64,000 nt of DNA. It comes from Marinobacter sp. Its GTDB lineage: Bacteria > Pseudomonadota > Gammaproteobacteria > Pseudomonadales > Oleiphilaceae. The position numbers and the translations under genes were made by a program. How positions within the stretch are numbered: position 1 is the first letter of the stretch; each line of letters begins with the position of its first letter. This document shows positions 53,740 to 62,785 of this stretch, piece after piece. Below the pieces are notes generated by a model. The model made no database searches and was not told where the DNA came from. It saw only the letters and a program-made list of their open reading frames with translations. Location of the stretch: assembly GCA_022565395.1 (NCBI GenBank), contig JAIUMV010000009.1:1-64000 (forward strand). The letters run 5' to 3'.

Positions 53740-54966
53740 ATGCGAGCAGTACCCTCCCTCAAAACCTTTTCCCTGTTTGCCTTTATTGCCCTGCTGGCGG
53801 CCTGTACCGCTGCGGTTACGCCACAATGGGTGGCGACTTACAACCACAAGGTTGATCAAGGTGGTGACCGCATCACCTGGCTCAACGATATGGTGGTGGA
53901 TAGCTTTGGCAATGTGGTCGTCGCTGCGACGGCCATTCAGGCCGGCTTCACTCAAGCACGCGAAGAAGAGGCATTGCTGGTTCAGTTCGGCGCCGATGGC
54001 CAGCGCCACTGGGCACAAGCTGCCAATCTGCACCCTCTCAATGACGGTGCGCGCTACTACGACGACACCCGCGCCCTGGTGACGGACAATAATGGCAATC
54101 TTTACGCCATTGCCATCAGCCAACGTGTTACAGAAGACAGCAGCACCCTGAGCTCTCACCTGGTCAGCTTTGATCGCTTTGGCCAACAGCGCTGGACTCA
54201 GCACCTGAGTGATCAGGAAGACATGCGCGCACTGGCCCTGCAAAACGGTCAGGTGATTGTTGCCGGTCTATCCACCCAGCGCTTCAGTCTGGATGGCACC
54301 AAGCTAAGCCATGTTGAACACCCGAACCATAATGCATGGGCCATTGCCTTTGATGCCGCGGGCAACTACGTCCTGAGCGGCGGTTTCATGGTAAGTGTCT
54401 TCAATGCCAGTGGCGACGTGCTGTGGCAGGCAGAAGCGCATGATGACGGCTATGCCTTCGCTGAAGTCTTGTTTACCGGCAACGGTGACCTGATTACCGC
54501 CCAGGCCATCGAGCCCCGGGGCGCGGCGCTGATCACCCGCTGGACGCCAAGCGGCCAGGTCGTCTGGCAGCGCACACTGGCAGCACCTGTCACCAGCTAC
54601 GGCATGATGGGCCCCGCCCTGATCCGCCAGGACCACCGCGGCGATCTCTACGTTGCCACATCAAACAGCAACGGTCGCCGTATCGCCAAGCTGGATGCCC
54701 AGGGCCGCGTGTACTGGCAGAAAACCTCTCGCCAGGGCATCGTGCAGGATATGGCGCTGATCAACGGTGAAGTGTTTGTGGTAGGCAATGGTCGTAACGA
54801 GAAGTACGACACCCAGGGCAACCTGGTGGCAGAGAGCTCAACAGGGCGCCACGTACAAATCACCCAGGGCCGTGTCGCTGTTGACGGCGACCGCATCTAC
54901 GCGGGCTACGCGGCCTCCATGGATGGCGGCATGGGCCTGCACGTGTCCCAGTTCCGCAATCAGTAA
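53740..54966 (+). CDS. PQQ-like beta-propeller lipoprotein (408 aa)
   Basis: Predicted envelope lipoprotein. A signal peptide ends in the lipobox LLAAC (Cys22). The rest consists of repeated WxxxYNHKV..VDSFGNVVVAA-type blades (for example WLNDMVVDSFGNVVVAATA, LVTDNNGNLYAIAIS, IAFDAAGNYVLSGGF, IRQDHRGDLYVATSNSNG), a propeller of about seven blades. No PQQ or metal site is evident, so it is likely a binding scaffold. The ATG at 53740 has CGGAG upstream; an earlier in-frame ATG at 53686 lacks a signal. It is divergent from the acylase and followed by a terminator and family A element A4. Confidence 0.82.
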   Translation: MRAVPSLKTFSLFAFIALLAACTAAVTPQWVATYNHKVDQGGDRITWLNDMVVDSFGNVVVAATAIQAGFTQAREEEALLVQFGADGQRHWAQAANLHPLNDGARYYDDTRALVTDNNGNLYAIAISQRVTEDSSTLSSHLVSFDRFGQQRWTQHLSDQEDMRALALQNGQVIVAGLSTQRFSLDGTKLSHVEHPNHNAWAIAFDAAGNYVLSGGFMVSVFNASGDVLWQAEAHDDGYAFAEVLFTGNGDLITAQAIEPRGAALITRWTPSGQVVWQRTLAAPVTSYGMMGPALIRQDHRGDLYVATSNSNGRRIAKLDAQGRVYWQKTSRQGIVQDMALINGEVFVVGNGRNEKYDTQGNLVAESSTGRHVQITQGRVAVDGDRIYAGYAASMDGGMGLHVSQFRNQ

Positions 54967-54978
54967 GCGATACGCCAA

Positions 54979-55006
54979 TCGGGGCCTTTAAGGCTCCGGT
55001 TTTTTG
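54979..55006 (+). terminator. Terminator of the propeller gene
   Basis: GGGGCC and GGCTCC pair (one wobble) around TTTAA, followed by GGTTTTTT. It is 12 nt after the stop and overlaps the start of family A element A4. Confidence 0.75.
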
Positions 55007-55187
55007 CCGCGGAATCCACGGAAAACGCGGAAAAAAGATTAAAGATTTTTAGCCACGGACGGCACGGACTTACACGGACATGGACTTACTCACTTACTTA
55101 AAGCTTTAATCGCTTTAGTCCGTGGTTGTCCGTGCCGTCCGTGGCTAATCAGTGTCTTCTTTCCGCGTTTTCCGTGGATTCCGCGGC
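55006..55187. repeat. Family A palindromic element, copy A4
   Basis: Near-palindrome of 182 bp between convergent genes. The left arm is GCCGCGGAATCCACGG then AAAACGCGG. The right arm ends CCGCGTTTTCCGTGG then ATTCCGCGGC. Both changes from the usual arm (CACGG for CGCGG, and the AAAA run) appear as complementary changes on the other side. Confidence 0.93.
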
Positions 55188-55196
55188 AAACCCTCA

Positions 55197-56309
55197 CTAA
55201 GGCCCGTCAGCCCCCAACGTGCGCCCGACATAGCGGCTTTCGCACGGTGTTTCGCTGAATTTGATGGGGTGGCCCAACTGGCGTTGGGTAGTGCCGTCGT
55301 CTCTTGGTACTTCAATCACCATCTGACGGGCAGTTAACTGTGGATGTTCGGCGGCTTCCTGGATGGTGAGCACCGGCTCTACACAGGCATCCTGGTCAGC
55401 AAATACGGCCTGCCACTCCGCCAGGGTCTTGGAGAGAATAGCTTCCTTGATGGCGGTGCGCAGCTGTTGCTGGTGTTCCGGCTTGGGGCTCAGGCCCAGG
55501 CTCTTGAGTTCGGTAATACCCAAGGTCTGGCACAGGCGCTCCATGAACTGGGGTTCAAGGCTGCCAATGGACAGCCAGCGGCCGTCCGCTGTCTGGTAGT
55601 AGTCATAAAACGTGCCGCCGTTAAGCATGCCGCCCTCAGGTTGCTGGGGTTGATTGCCCGCGAGAGCTGCAGCACCGGACATGGCGTTCAGGGCAAAGGC
55701 CGCGTCGGTCATGCTGATATCCACAAACTGCCCCTGGCCGGTTTGCTGACGATGAATGACAGCCGCCAGGATGCCCATCACCGCATGGTGAGAGCCACCC
55801 GCCACATCCGCCACCTGAATACCCAGCGGCGGCGGTCCGTAAGCTGCACGGCCACAGTGACTGCTCACTCCTGCCAGCGACAGGTAGTTGATGTCATGCC
55901 CTGCCCGGTCCTTGTAGGGGCCAGTTTGGCCGTAACCGGTAATGGCGCAATAGATCAGGCGGGGGTTAATGGCTCTTAAGGCTTCATAGCCAATGCCCAA
56001 ACGGTCCATCACACCGGGGCGGAACTGTTCCACCACAACATCATACTCAGCCACCAGTGCTTTCACCTGCTCAATGCTCTCCGGCTTTTTCAGGTCCAGC
56101 CCCCAGGAGCGCTTGCCACGGTTCAGATAGGCGTGCGCCGTGCTGGTACCGCCATCATGCGGAGGCATCACCCGGGTCAGGTCCAGCCGGCCCGGTGCTT
56201 CTATACGCAGCACGTCGGCCCCCATATCCGCCAGCATCATGGTGGCATAGGGCCCGGGCAGCAGGGTGGAAAAGTCGAGAACTTTCAGACTGGCGAGCGG
56301 ACCTGGCAT
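55197..56309 (-). CDS. CaiB/BaiF family CoA enzyme, alpha-methylacyl-CoA racemase-like
   Basis: Cytosolic CoA enzyme of 370 aa. Family motifs include LASLKVLDFSTLLPGPYATMMLADMGADVLRIE, NRGKRSWGLDLK and DVVVEQFRPGVMDRLGIG. The pair GHDINYLSLAG and VADVAGG contains the His and Asp that act as acid-base pair in methylacyl-CoA racemase, which favours racemisation over CoA transfer. The ATG at 56309 has AAGGAG upstream. It lies 220 nt from the divergent AraC regulator, which may control it. Substrate is probably a branched or 2-methylacyl-CoA. Confidence 0.85.
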   Translation of the reverse strand: MPGPLASLKVLDFSTLLPGPYATMMLADMGADVLRIEAPGRLDLTRVMPPHDGGTSTAHAYLNRGKRSWGLDLKKPESIEQVKALVAEYDVVVEQFRPGVMDRLGIGYEALRAINPRLIYCAITGYGQTGPYKDRAGHDINYLSLAGVSSHCGRAAYGPPPLGIQVADVAGGSHHAVMGILAAVIHRQQTGQGQFVDISMTDAAFALNAMSGAAALAGNQPQQPEGGMLNGGTFYDYYQTADGRWLSIGSLEPQFMERLCQTLGITELKSLGLSPKPEHQQQLRTAIKEAILSKTLAEWQAVFADQDACVEPVLTIQEAAEHPQLTARQMVIEVPRDDGTTQRQLGHPIKFSETPCESRYVGRTLGADGP

Positions 56310-56529
56310 GGTAACTCCTTGATTAATATTGTAATGGTAGCGAAGTCTCTGCAAATACACATACTAGGTAACGTACCTGTTGTGCCTGCTGCCACAGCCT
56401 GCCGTCATATGCCGGGGAGGCCAACAGCCGCGTGCGCCATTCCGATTGGCCATTTCTGCCAGCAACAATGGTTGTTTTGCATCGTCAGGGTCTTATGATG
56501 GGAAGGTTAGTCCATCAATCGGGAACACT

Positions 56530-57543
56530 ATGGCAGATTTAACCGTATCAGGGCATTTCGTCAGGGCCGCGCTGTCGGGTGCTGAGCGCCTGGGCGAGGA
56601 TATCCCTGCCCTGCTGAGACAGGCCGGCATATCCCCTGATCTGTTGAAAGTGGAGCGCGCCCGCGTGGACAGCGACCAGTTCACCCGATTGATGCAAACC
56701 ATCTGGTCCAGTATGCAGGACGAATTTATGGGCATGGGACCACGGCGCTGCAGGCCCGGCACCTTTGCCACCATGTGCGCACTGGCCATTGACTGCCCGA
56801 CACTGGAAGCGGTGCTCTACCGCAGCCAGCAATTCTCCGAGCTGTTTGATAACACCTTATGCATGCGGCTGGAACGTAAAGGCGACATGGCGGAACTGGT
56901 GACCTTTATTGACGGCGAGATTCACGACCCGCAGTACTTTCTGCGAGAGAGTATCCCGGTGATCTGGCACCGCCTCAGCAGCTGGTTGATTGGCCAGCCA
57001 GTAGAACTCGAGGCTGCCGAATTCGATTACCCGGAGCCTGAGCACGGCGATGAGTACAGGCACATCTTTCATTGCCCTATCCGCTTTGGCGCAAACCGCA
57101 CGGTGCTGCGTTTTTCCAGCCGCTTCCTGGCTGCGCCGGTTATCCGCGATAAACCGGAGATGCGCCAGTTTCTGAAAACCTCGCCGGCGGATCTGTTGTC
57201 CCGCCCCGATGCCAGCAATACCTTTACCGGCAAGATCCGTACACTGATTGGCCGGGACTTTTCCAAACCGGTGCCTGATTTCGAGACCATCGCTGCCGAA
57301 CTGCACATGAGCCCGCAGACCCTACGCCGCCGGCTGCGCCAGGAAAACACGTCCTTTCAGGAGATCAAGGACCTGTTACGCCGGGACTTGGCGATCTACT
57401 ACCTCGCCCACTCCGAAGTGGCCATCAACGACATCGCCCACCAGGTGGGCTTTACCGAGCCTTCGACGTTTCACCGGGCGTTCAAGAAATGGACAGGCGT
57501 AACACCGGGCGCGTACCGGGATGGGGAGCGCGAGGGGGCTTGA
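56530..57543 (+). CDS. AraC family transcriptional regulator (337 aa)
   Basis: Regulator with an N-terminal PF12625-type sensor domain (residues about 20-210; LLRQAGISPDLLKVERARVDSDQFTRLMQ ... FGANRTVLRFSSRFLAAPVI) and a C-terminal AraC DNA-binding domain. HTH units are IAAELHMSPQTLRRRLRQENT and IAHQVGFTEPSTFHRAFKKW, ending TGVTPGAYRDGE. The start at ATG 56530 (MADLTVSGHFVRA) has GGGA close by. It is divergent from the racemase-like gene, the usual arrangement of an AraC regulator and its target. Its paralogue is at 21288-22313. Confidence 0.9.
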   Translation: MADLTVSGHFVRAALSGAERLGEDIPALLRQAGISPDLLKVERARVDSDQFTRLMQTIWSSMQDEFMGMGPRRCRPGTFATMCALAIDCPTLEAVLYRSQQFSELFDNTLCMRLERKGDMAELVTFIDGEIHDPQYFLRESIPVIWHRLSSWLIGQPVELEAAEFDYPEPEHGDEYRHIFHCPIRFGANRTVLRFSSRFLAAPVIRDKPEMRQFLKTSPADLLSRPDASNTFTGKIRTLIGRDFSKPVPDFETIAAELHMSPQTLRRRLRQENTSFQEIKDLLRRDLAIYYLAHSEVAINDIAHQVGFTEPSTFHRAFKKWTGVTPGAYRDGEREGA

Positions 57544-57561
57544 GATTTACTGAAAGGTTTG

Positions 57562-57737
57562 GCCGCGGAACCCGCGGAATAACGCGGAAAGAAAAGACTA
57601 AAGACTTTTAGCCACGGACGACACGGACTTACACGGACAAAGATTTACTAACAACTAATATCTTTTATCTTTGTCGTCCGTGATTGTCCGTGGCTAATCA
57701 GTATCTTTTTTCCGCGTCCTTCCGCGGATTCCGCGGC
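57562..57737. repeat. Family A palindromic element, copy A5
   Basis: Near-palindrome of 176 bp between convergent genes. Left arm GCCGCGGAACCCGCGGAATAACGCGG; right arm ends CCGCGTCCTTCCGCGG then ATTCCGCGGC. The arms do not mirror each other's changes here (AACCC versus ATTCC, ATAA versus TCCTT), unlike A2, A3 and A4. Confidence 0.92.
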
Positions 57738-57749
57738 TAAAAACGCCCT

Positions 57750-58313
57750 TCAGTCCGGCCGTTGCAGCTGGCGGATCAGCAGCCCCAGGGTGCGGGTGAG
57801 TTCCTCTGCCTTGCCCGGATCGCGGGCGATTTGCAGCATGCGGGTACCATCACGGGGGTCGAAGATGCGGCAGGCGTTGTCGCCGGACTCGCAGGCCCAG
57901 GTCAATATGGGGCTGATGCCAAATACGTTGATACGTAGGGTCGAAACCCGCACCTGCCCGGAGCCGCCGCGTCTGGACTCCTGAATTGTCAGGCTGCCAG
58001 CCTCACCGGGGGTCAGGAACACACGGTAGCTGACGTCAGGGCGCTCCGAGGCTCTGATCAAACGGGGGTTCTCCCGCCAGGCTGCCTGCTCAAAAACATC
58101 ATTGGCATGCAGGATCAACGCGTCAACCGCAGACTCGGTGATATAGAGCTGCTTGAGGCTGTCAACAAAATCGCGCCCGGCGGGTTCGATGACGGCGGTG
58201 GTGCCCAACAGGGCATCGTTGCTGTTGGCCAGCGCCGGGCTGGCGCTCAATACGGGCATCACCACCAGCGGTAGCAGCAATACCTTAATCCGTGTCTTCC
58301 AGGCTGTCAGCAT
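57750..58313 (-). CDS. Secreted protein of unknown function (187 aa)
   Basis: Unrecognised. Residues 1-27 are a signal peptide (MLTAWKTRIKVLLLPLVVMPVLSASPALA), so the protein is exported to the periplasm or beyond. The mature part is a mixed alpha/beta region with FLTPGEAGSLTIQESRRGGSGQVRVSTLRINVFGISPILTWACESGDNACRIFD. Two Cys near the C-terminus may form a disulphide. The start at ATG 58313 has GGAGGG upstream; a longer frame to 58418 lacks a signal peptide. It overlaps the end of rmuC by 29 nt, suggesting translational coupling. Element A5 abuts the 3' end. Confidence 0.7.
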   Translation of the reverse strand: MLTAWKTRIKVLLLPLVVMPVLSASPALANSNDALLGTTAVIEPAGRDFVDSLKQLYITESAVDALILHANDVFEQAAWRENPRLIRASERPDVSYRVFLTPGEAGSLTIQESRRGGSGQVRVSTLRINVFGISPILTWACESGDNACRIFDPRDGTRMLQIARDPGKAEELTRTLGLLIRQLQRPD

Positions 58314-59691
58314 CTTCTCCCTCCAGATCTGACTGATCAAGAATAGTTCGGGGCAATTCCTTTTTAACGCGCACACCCAGATCCACAAAACGGGTAGTCT
58401 GGGACACCAGGTTGCCACGTCCCCGGGTCAGCGTGTTCATGGCCGAATCATAGCTACCCTGGGCGGTTTTCAGCTGCGTGCCCAGCTTTTCCATGGCTTC
58501 GACAAACACCCTAAGCTTGTCATAAACCGCAGACGCCCGCTCTGCAATACGTCTCGCATTTTGACTTTGGCGCTCATAGCGCCAGATATTTTCAATGGTG
58601 CGTAAGGTTGCCAGCAAAGTTGTCGGCGTCACAATGACAATTTTTTTATCAAAAGCCTCGGAAAACAAGCTCTCATCATGCTGGAAGGCCGCCACGAAGG
58701 CCGGCTCAATAGGCATAAACAGAAGCACGAAGTCAGGCGAGTGCAGGCCGTTGACCTGACTGTAATCCTTCTCACTCAGGCCCCGGATGTGTTGCCGCAC
58801 CGCCTCAACGTGCTGCTTCAGGGCTTCGGTCCTCGGCCCTTCATCCTCTGCCGTGACCCAACGCTGATAGGCTACCAGTGATACCTTGGAGTCGATGATC
58901 AGATTACGGCTATCCGGCAGGTGTACCACCACATCCGGCCGCAGCAGCTGGCCCTCGTTATCCCGGTAACTACCCTGAGTGTCATATTCAACGCCTTTGC
59001 GAAGTCCCGAGCGCTCAAGTACCTTTTCCAGAATCAACTCACCCCAGTTGCCCTGCAGTTTGCGATCCCCCTTGAGGGCGCGGGTGAGGTTTGCGGCTTC
59101 TTCGGTTATCTGCTGGTTAAGCACCTGCAGGGATTTGATCTCGGTGCGCAGGGCCTCCCGGTCCTTGGTCTCGGTGGTGTATACGTCCTCTACCCGCTTA
59201 CGAAAATCCTGCAACTGATCCCGGAACGGATTAAGCAAGGTGTCGAGGCTGGTGCGGGTTTGCTGACTGAAACGCTCGCTTTTCTGATCGAAGATGCGAT
59301 TCGCCAGGTTCTCGAACTCTTGCTTGAGTGCATCCCGGTTACGTTCCAGCAACTCCAGTTTTTCCGTGGCCTGCTTACGTTCGCTCGCCAGCGATACTTC
59401 CAGAGAAGCCAGTTGCGCACGTGCCTCACTCAAGGCCTGGCTTTGCTGCTCATAACGGTGATTGAGGGATTCAAGGCGCTGCTCTACCTGCACCTGTTGC
59501 TGGCGGGCACCGGACAGATCTGCCTGCAAGGTAATTACCTGCCGCTCCAACTCAGTCCGTTCAGCAGCAAGCTCGGCCTCACGCCGGGCAGCCTGGCGCT
59601 GTATAACCACAGTTGTGACCAACGCTGCGATAACCGCGGCCACCAGAGAGGCCCCAAGCAGATAAAGAACGGGAGAGGAAAAACTATCCAA
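58285..59691 (-). CDS. rmuC: RmuC family DNA recombination protein
   Basis: Inner-membrane protein of the RmuC family, which limits inversions and is proposed to act as a nuclease at DNA structures. An N-terminal membrane helix (VLYLLGASLVAAVIAALVTTVVI) is followed by a long coiled coil to about residue 170. The RmuC domain runs from about 200 to 420, with GNWGELILEKVLERSGLRKGVEY, LRPDVVVHLPDSRNLIIDSKVSLVAY and PDFVLLFMPIEPAF. The restriction-like DSK core is intact. The start is TTG 59691, with AGGAG seven nt upstream. Length is 468 aa. Confidence 0.92.
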   Translation of the reverse strand: MDSFSSPVLYLLGASLVAAVIAALVTTVVIQRQAARREAELAAERTELERQVITLQADLSGARQQQVQVEQRLESLNHRYEQQSQALSEARAQLASLEVSLASERKQATEKLELLERNRDALKQEFENLANRIFDQKSERFSQQTRTSLDTLLNPFRDQLQDFRKRVEDVYTTETKDREALRTEIKSLQVLNQQITEEAANLTRALKGDRKLQGNWGELILEKVLERSGLRKGVEYDTQGSYRDNEGQLLRPDVVVHLPDSRNLIIDSKVSLVAYQRWVTAEDEGPRTEALKQHVEAVRQHIRGLSEKDYSQVNGLHSPDFVLLFMPIEPAFVAAFQHDESLFSEAFDKKIVIVTPTTLLATLRTIENIWRYERQSQNARRIAERASAVYDKLRVFVEAMEKLGTQLKTAQGSYDSAMNTLTRGRGNLVSQTTRFVDLGVRVKKELPRTILDQSDLEGEDADSLEDTD

Positions 59692-59903
59692 AGCAGTGCA
59701 CTCCTAAAATGTATGGAACCCTTCCTGTGCGCCATCCGTCTGAATGTGTGAGGCCTGGTTCATGAATTCACCAGATTTTCCACGCAGCCTGCATCTGTGG
59801 CTGGAATCAGGCCGTAGGCTAGGCTAAAACTGTTTACAGGCCCTGTACTCATCCAGCGCAACGGCGGGCTGTAAATCCAGGCCAAATGCAACGGGAAGAT
59901 ACC

Positions 59904-60254
59904 ATGCTTAAAGAACTCTGGCGAAAGACTCTGAGGCACCCCCTCTGGCCAGTGTCGGGAGAGCGTTTCAATTTGCTGACCCGGATTACCCATACCGGCC
60001 AATATCATCTCGAACGGCTGCTGAGTCTGATGGAAAGCCGTTACAACCGTCGTTACCCACGCCTTACAGATCAGGCAACACGGGAGTTGATTCGGTACGC
60101 AACCCGGATACAGGACCAGGATATTCAGCGCGAGCTGCTGCTGTTCTATCTGAACTGCACACCTGATGTGCAGGCATTTCTGCGGGCCGATGACCTGTTT
60201 GGTGCCCTGGACGCCTTACCCGTGCAGCGGCAGAACCAGCACTCCGCCGCCTGA
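59904..60254 (+). CDS. Small hypothetical protein (116 aa)
   Basis: Unrecognised. It begins MLKELWRKTLRHPLWPVSGERFNLLTRITHTGQYHLERLLSLMESRYNRRYPRLTDQATRELIRYATRIQDQDIQREL. The protein is helical and basic at the N-terminus. The ATG at 59904 has GGGAAG close upstream; an ATG six codons earlier is less well placed. No signal peptide or membrane segment is present. It is divergent from rmuC and followed by a perfect-stem hairpin. Confidence 0.65.
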   Translation: MLKELWRKTLRHPLWPVSGERFNLLTRITHTGQYHLERLLSLMESRYNRRYPRLTDQATRELIRYATRIQDQDIQRELLLFYLNCTPDVQAFLRADDLFGALDALPVQRQNQHSAA

Positions 60255-60286
60255 TTGCAGTTTATTGGCCTGAAATCCCTTCTGTT

Positions 60287-60314
60287 AACGATCCGTCAAC
60301 CATGACGGATCGTT
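60287..60314 (+). terminator. Hairpin after the small hypothetical gene
   Basis: AACGATCCGTC and GACGGATCGTT form an exact 11-bp stem around AACCAT, followed by TCTATTG. A TATACT box at 60321-60326 just beyond it may be the -10 of the next operon. Confidence 0.75.
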
Positions 60315-60455
60315 TCTATTGTATACTCCCACACCATAATAATGACCGACAGGCAGACAGGCCCATATCTGTGCCTGCAATCCAAGTGGCAATCCGTGCG
60401 TGTTGCCAATAACGCCTTTGACGTGCCTCTTAACTTACCTTGACAGGGGTCCAGA

Positions 60456-61271
60456 ATGCAGTTGAGCGGTGACTTCCGCAAACTCCGCTATGTTACAGCG
60501 CTGCTGGGTTTCAGCATGCTGGGTGGCTGTGCCGTTACAGATCAGTTTTTGATACAGCGGGGCGATCTCTCGGAGGTAACTCAGGAGGTTAACCTGCAGC
60601 GGGAAGATATTGCCCAGTTGCAGGATCTGACAGTGGAGTATTACCGTACGCTGGTGGAACTGCAGGGATCCAGCACACGTCAACTCCTCATAGCACTGGA
60701 TGATTATGCGGCAAGGGCTACCTGCCCGCCGATGCCTGAGATACCTGTCTGTGAGGCACCCGCCACCACGCCAGCCATGTCGGTGTCCACAAGCAGCGAG
60801 AGCCGTCGGGTCAATGGCAAACTGGTTGTCGGTGAAGTTGAAAAGTTCCTGCTGATCAACCCAGGGCTGGTTTATAACGCCCGCATCGACAGCGGTGCGA
60901 CCACCTCGTCCCTCGACGCACGTAATGTCACACGCTTTGAACGTAACGGTGAGAACTGGGTCAGATTTGACGTACCCGCTCCCGACAACACCAGTGAAAC
61001 CCTGACCCTTGAGCGCCGCATTGTTCGCAACGCCCGTATTATCCAGTCCAATGAGGAAGAGGGCGAACGGCGCCCGGTTGTGGAGCTTCATTTTGCCATT
61101 GGCGACCACCAGCAACGCGCCGAATTCACCCTCTCAGACCGGTCTCACCTCACCTACCCTGTGTTGATTGGCCGCAATATTCTCCGCGATGTGATGCTGA
61201 TTGATGTGGGCAAAGAATTCGCCACCAAACTGCCCACGCCGCTGCCCCGGGGTAATGGAGACAGTCGCTGA
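60456..61271 (+). CDS. Retropepsin-like (ATP-dependent zinc protease family) lipoprotein
   Basis: Predicted lipoprotein of 271 aa with lipobox LGGC (Cys25). Residues 40-120 are helical and polar. The C-terminal domain (about 118-262) has the family's GEVEKFLLINPGLVYNARIDSGATTSSLDARNVTRFERNGENWVRFD and later EFTLSDRSHLTYPVLIGRNILRDVMLIDV. DSGATTSSLDA (Asp145-Gly147) is the single aspartic protease motif of retropepsin-like folds, despite the older zinc-protease name. It is the first gene of a three-gene operon with the 7TM and ATP-grasp genes, 1-nt overlap to the next. Confidence 0.88.
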   Translation: MQLSGDFRKLRYVTALLGFSMLGGCAVTDQFLIQRGDLSEVTQEVNLQREDIAQLQDLTVEYYRTLVELQGSSTRQLLIALDDYAARATCPPMPEIPVCEAPATTPAMSVSTSSESRRVNGKLVVGEVEKFLLINPGLVYNARIDSGATTSSLDARNVTRFERNGENWVRFDVPAPDNTSETLTLERRIVRNARIIQSNEEEGERRPVVELHFAIGDHQQRAEFTLSDRSHLTYPVLIGRNILRDVMLIDVGKEFATKLPTPLPRGNGDSR

Positions 61272-62785
61272 TGTCCCGTCGCTTTCCGTTTTATTTCGCG
61301 ATCGCCTTACTGATTATCGCAGGGATCTCACTGGCCAGCTTTCGTCATATCAGCCTTGGCGTGCCCTTTGCGGTAGGTGAACAACGCCCGGTGTGGATGG
61401 TGGAAGCCAGGGTAGACTTTGTTGCCTTGGGCAATCCAGTGCTGGTAAGCCTGCACCTGCCTGAGCGACCTCCCGGCTTTCGCCAGCTGACCGAGCAGGC
61501 CGCATCGCCTGGCTACGGTTTCTCTATTATCCAGCGCTCTCAGGAACGCCGCGGTGAATGGTCCATACGGCAGGCGTCAGGACCACAAACCCTGTATTAC
61601 AGCATCCAACTCGTGGCAGACGGCAATGTCCAACCCCTGATACCGGACACACCGCCGTTGGCAGAGGCTGTTTTCTGGGAAGAACCTCAGGCCACGGCCG
61701 CCCGGGAGCTGGTTCAGCGTGCAAGGCAAAAGTCCAGCACATCGGAAAGCTTTACCCGGGAACTGATCAAACTGCTGCAGTCCAGTGACCCGGATCAGAA
61801 CACAGCGCTGCTGCTGGCCAGCAACGAGTATGTGGACCTGGTGACCCGCATGCTCAACTATGCCGGAGTCCCTGCACAAACAGCCGACGGGCTGAAGCTG
61901 GAGGACGCCCGCCGTCGGCAAATGCTGCGACCCTTCCTGCAAGTCTACAACGGGCGTGAATGGCTGACCTTCAATCCGGAAACCGGGGAACAGGGACTGC
62001 CGGGGGACGTGTTGCTCTGGCGGCAGACCGCGCCGTCATTGCTGGACGTGATGGGCGGCACCCAATCCAGCGTCAGCTTCTCCATGTTGAGGCAAACCGT
62101 ACCCGCCCTGCAGCTCTCCCGGGAGGAGAGCGAACGACAGGGCCTGGGTTTGATGAGCCTCTACCAGCTCCCCATTGAAGAGCAGGGCATGTTCCGCATG
62201 CTGTTATTGCTCCCGCTGGGTGCCTTGGTGGTCGCCTTTATGCGCATTATTATCGGTGTGCGCACTTCCGGTACCTTTATGCCGGTCCTCATCGCCATCG
62301 CCTTTGTGCAAACCTCCCTGGTGCCGGGCCTGATCGCGTTTATTGCAGTGGTATCCCTGGGCCTGCTGATGCGCAGCTATCTTTCAAGCCTCAACCTGCT
62401 GCTGGTATCCCGCATATCCGCCCTCATCATACTGGTCATATTCATTACCACCGGTCTGAGTATTGTCGGTTACCAGATGGGCTTCAATACCGGCATGACA
62501 GTGACCTTCTTCCCCATGGTCATTCTCGCCTGGACCATTGAGCGCATGTCTATCCTGTGGGAGGAAGAAGGCCCCCACGAGGTCATGGTGCAGGGCGCTG
62601 GCAGCCTGTTTGTGGCGGTGATGGCCTATCTGGTGATGGATGCGCCACTGGCGCGGCATTTGACCTTTAACTTCCCCGAGCTGCACCTGGTGGTACTGGG
62701 TCTGATCCTGCTGATGGGTAACTACACCGGCTACAAGCTCAGCGAGCTGCGCCGCTTTTACCCCATGAAGGTGTATGACCGATGA
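61271..62785 (+). CDS. Inactive transglutaminase-7TM membrane protein (UUP1 family)
   Basis: Membrane protein of 504 aa. A short N-terminal anchor (about 6-28) is followed by a periplasmic transglutaminase-like domain to about 310. It has EYVDLVTRMLNYAGVPAQTADGL and YNGREWLTFNPETGEQGLPG, but no catalytic Cys is evident in the expected position, so it is probably inactive. The C-terminal 200 residues contain seven membrane helices (FRMLLLLPLGALVVAFMRIIIGVRTSGTFMPVLIAIAFVQTSLVPGLIAFIAVVSLGLLMRSYLSSLN and onward). The start overlaps the previous stop by one base (TGATG); its own stop overlaps the next start by four (ATGA). Confidence 0.88.
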   Translation: MSRRFPFYFAIALLIIAGISLASFRHISLGVPFAVGEQRPVWMVEARVDFVALGNPVLVSLHLPERPPGFRQLTEQAASPGYGFSIIQRSQERRGEWSIRQASGPQTLYYSIQLVADGNVQPLIPDTPPLAEAVFWEEPQATAARELVQRARQKSSTSESFTRELIKLLQSSDPDQNTALLLASNEYVDLVTRMLNYAGVPAQTADGLKLEDARRRQMLRPFLQVYNGREWLTFNPETGEQGLPGDVLLWRQTAPSLLDVMGGTQSSVSFSMLRQTVPALQLSREESERQGLGLMSLYQLPIEEQGMFRMLLLLPLGALVVAFMRIIIGVRTSGTFMPVLIAIAFVQTSLVPGLIAFIAVVSLGLLMRSYLSSLNLLLVSRISALIILVIFITTGLSIVGYQMGFNTGMTVTFFPMVILAWTIERMSILWEEEGPHEVMVQGAGSLFVAVMAYLVMDAPLARHLTFNFPELHLVVLGLILLMGNYTGYKLSELRRFYPMKVYDR

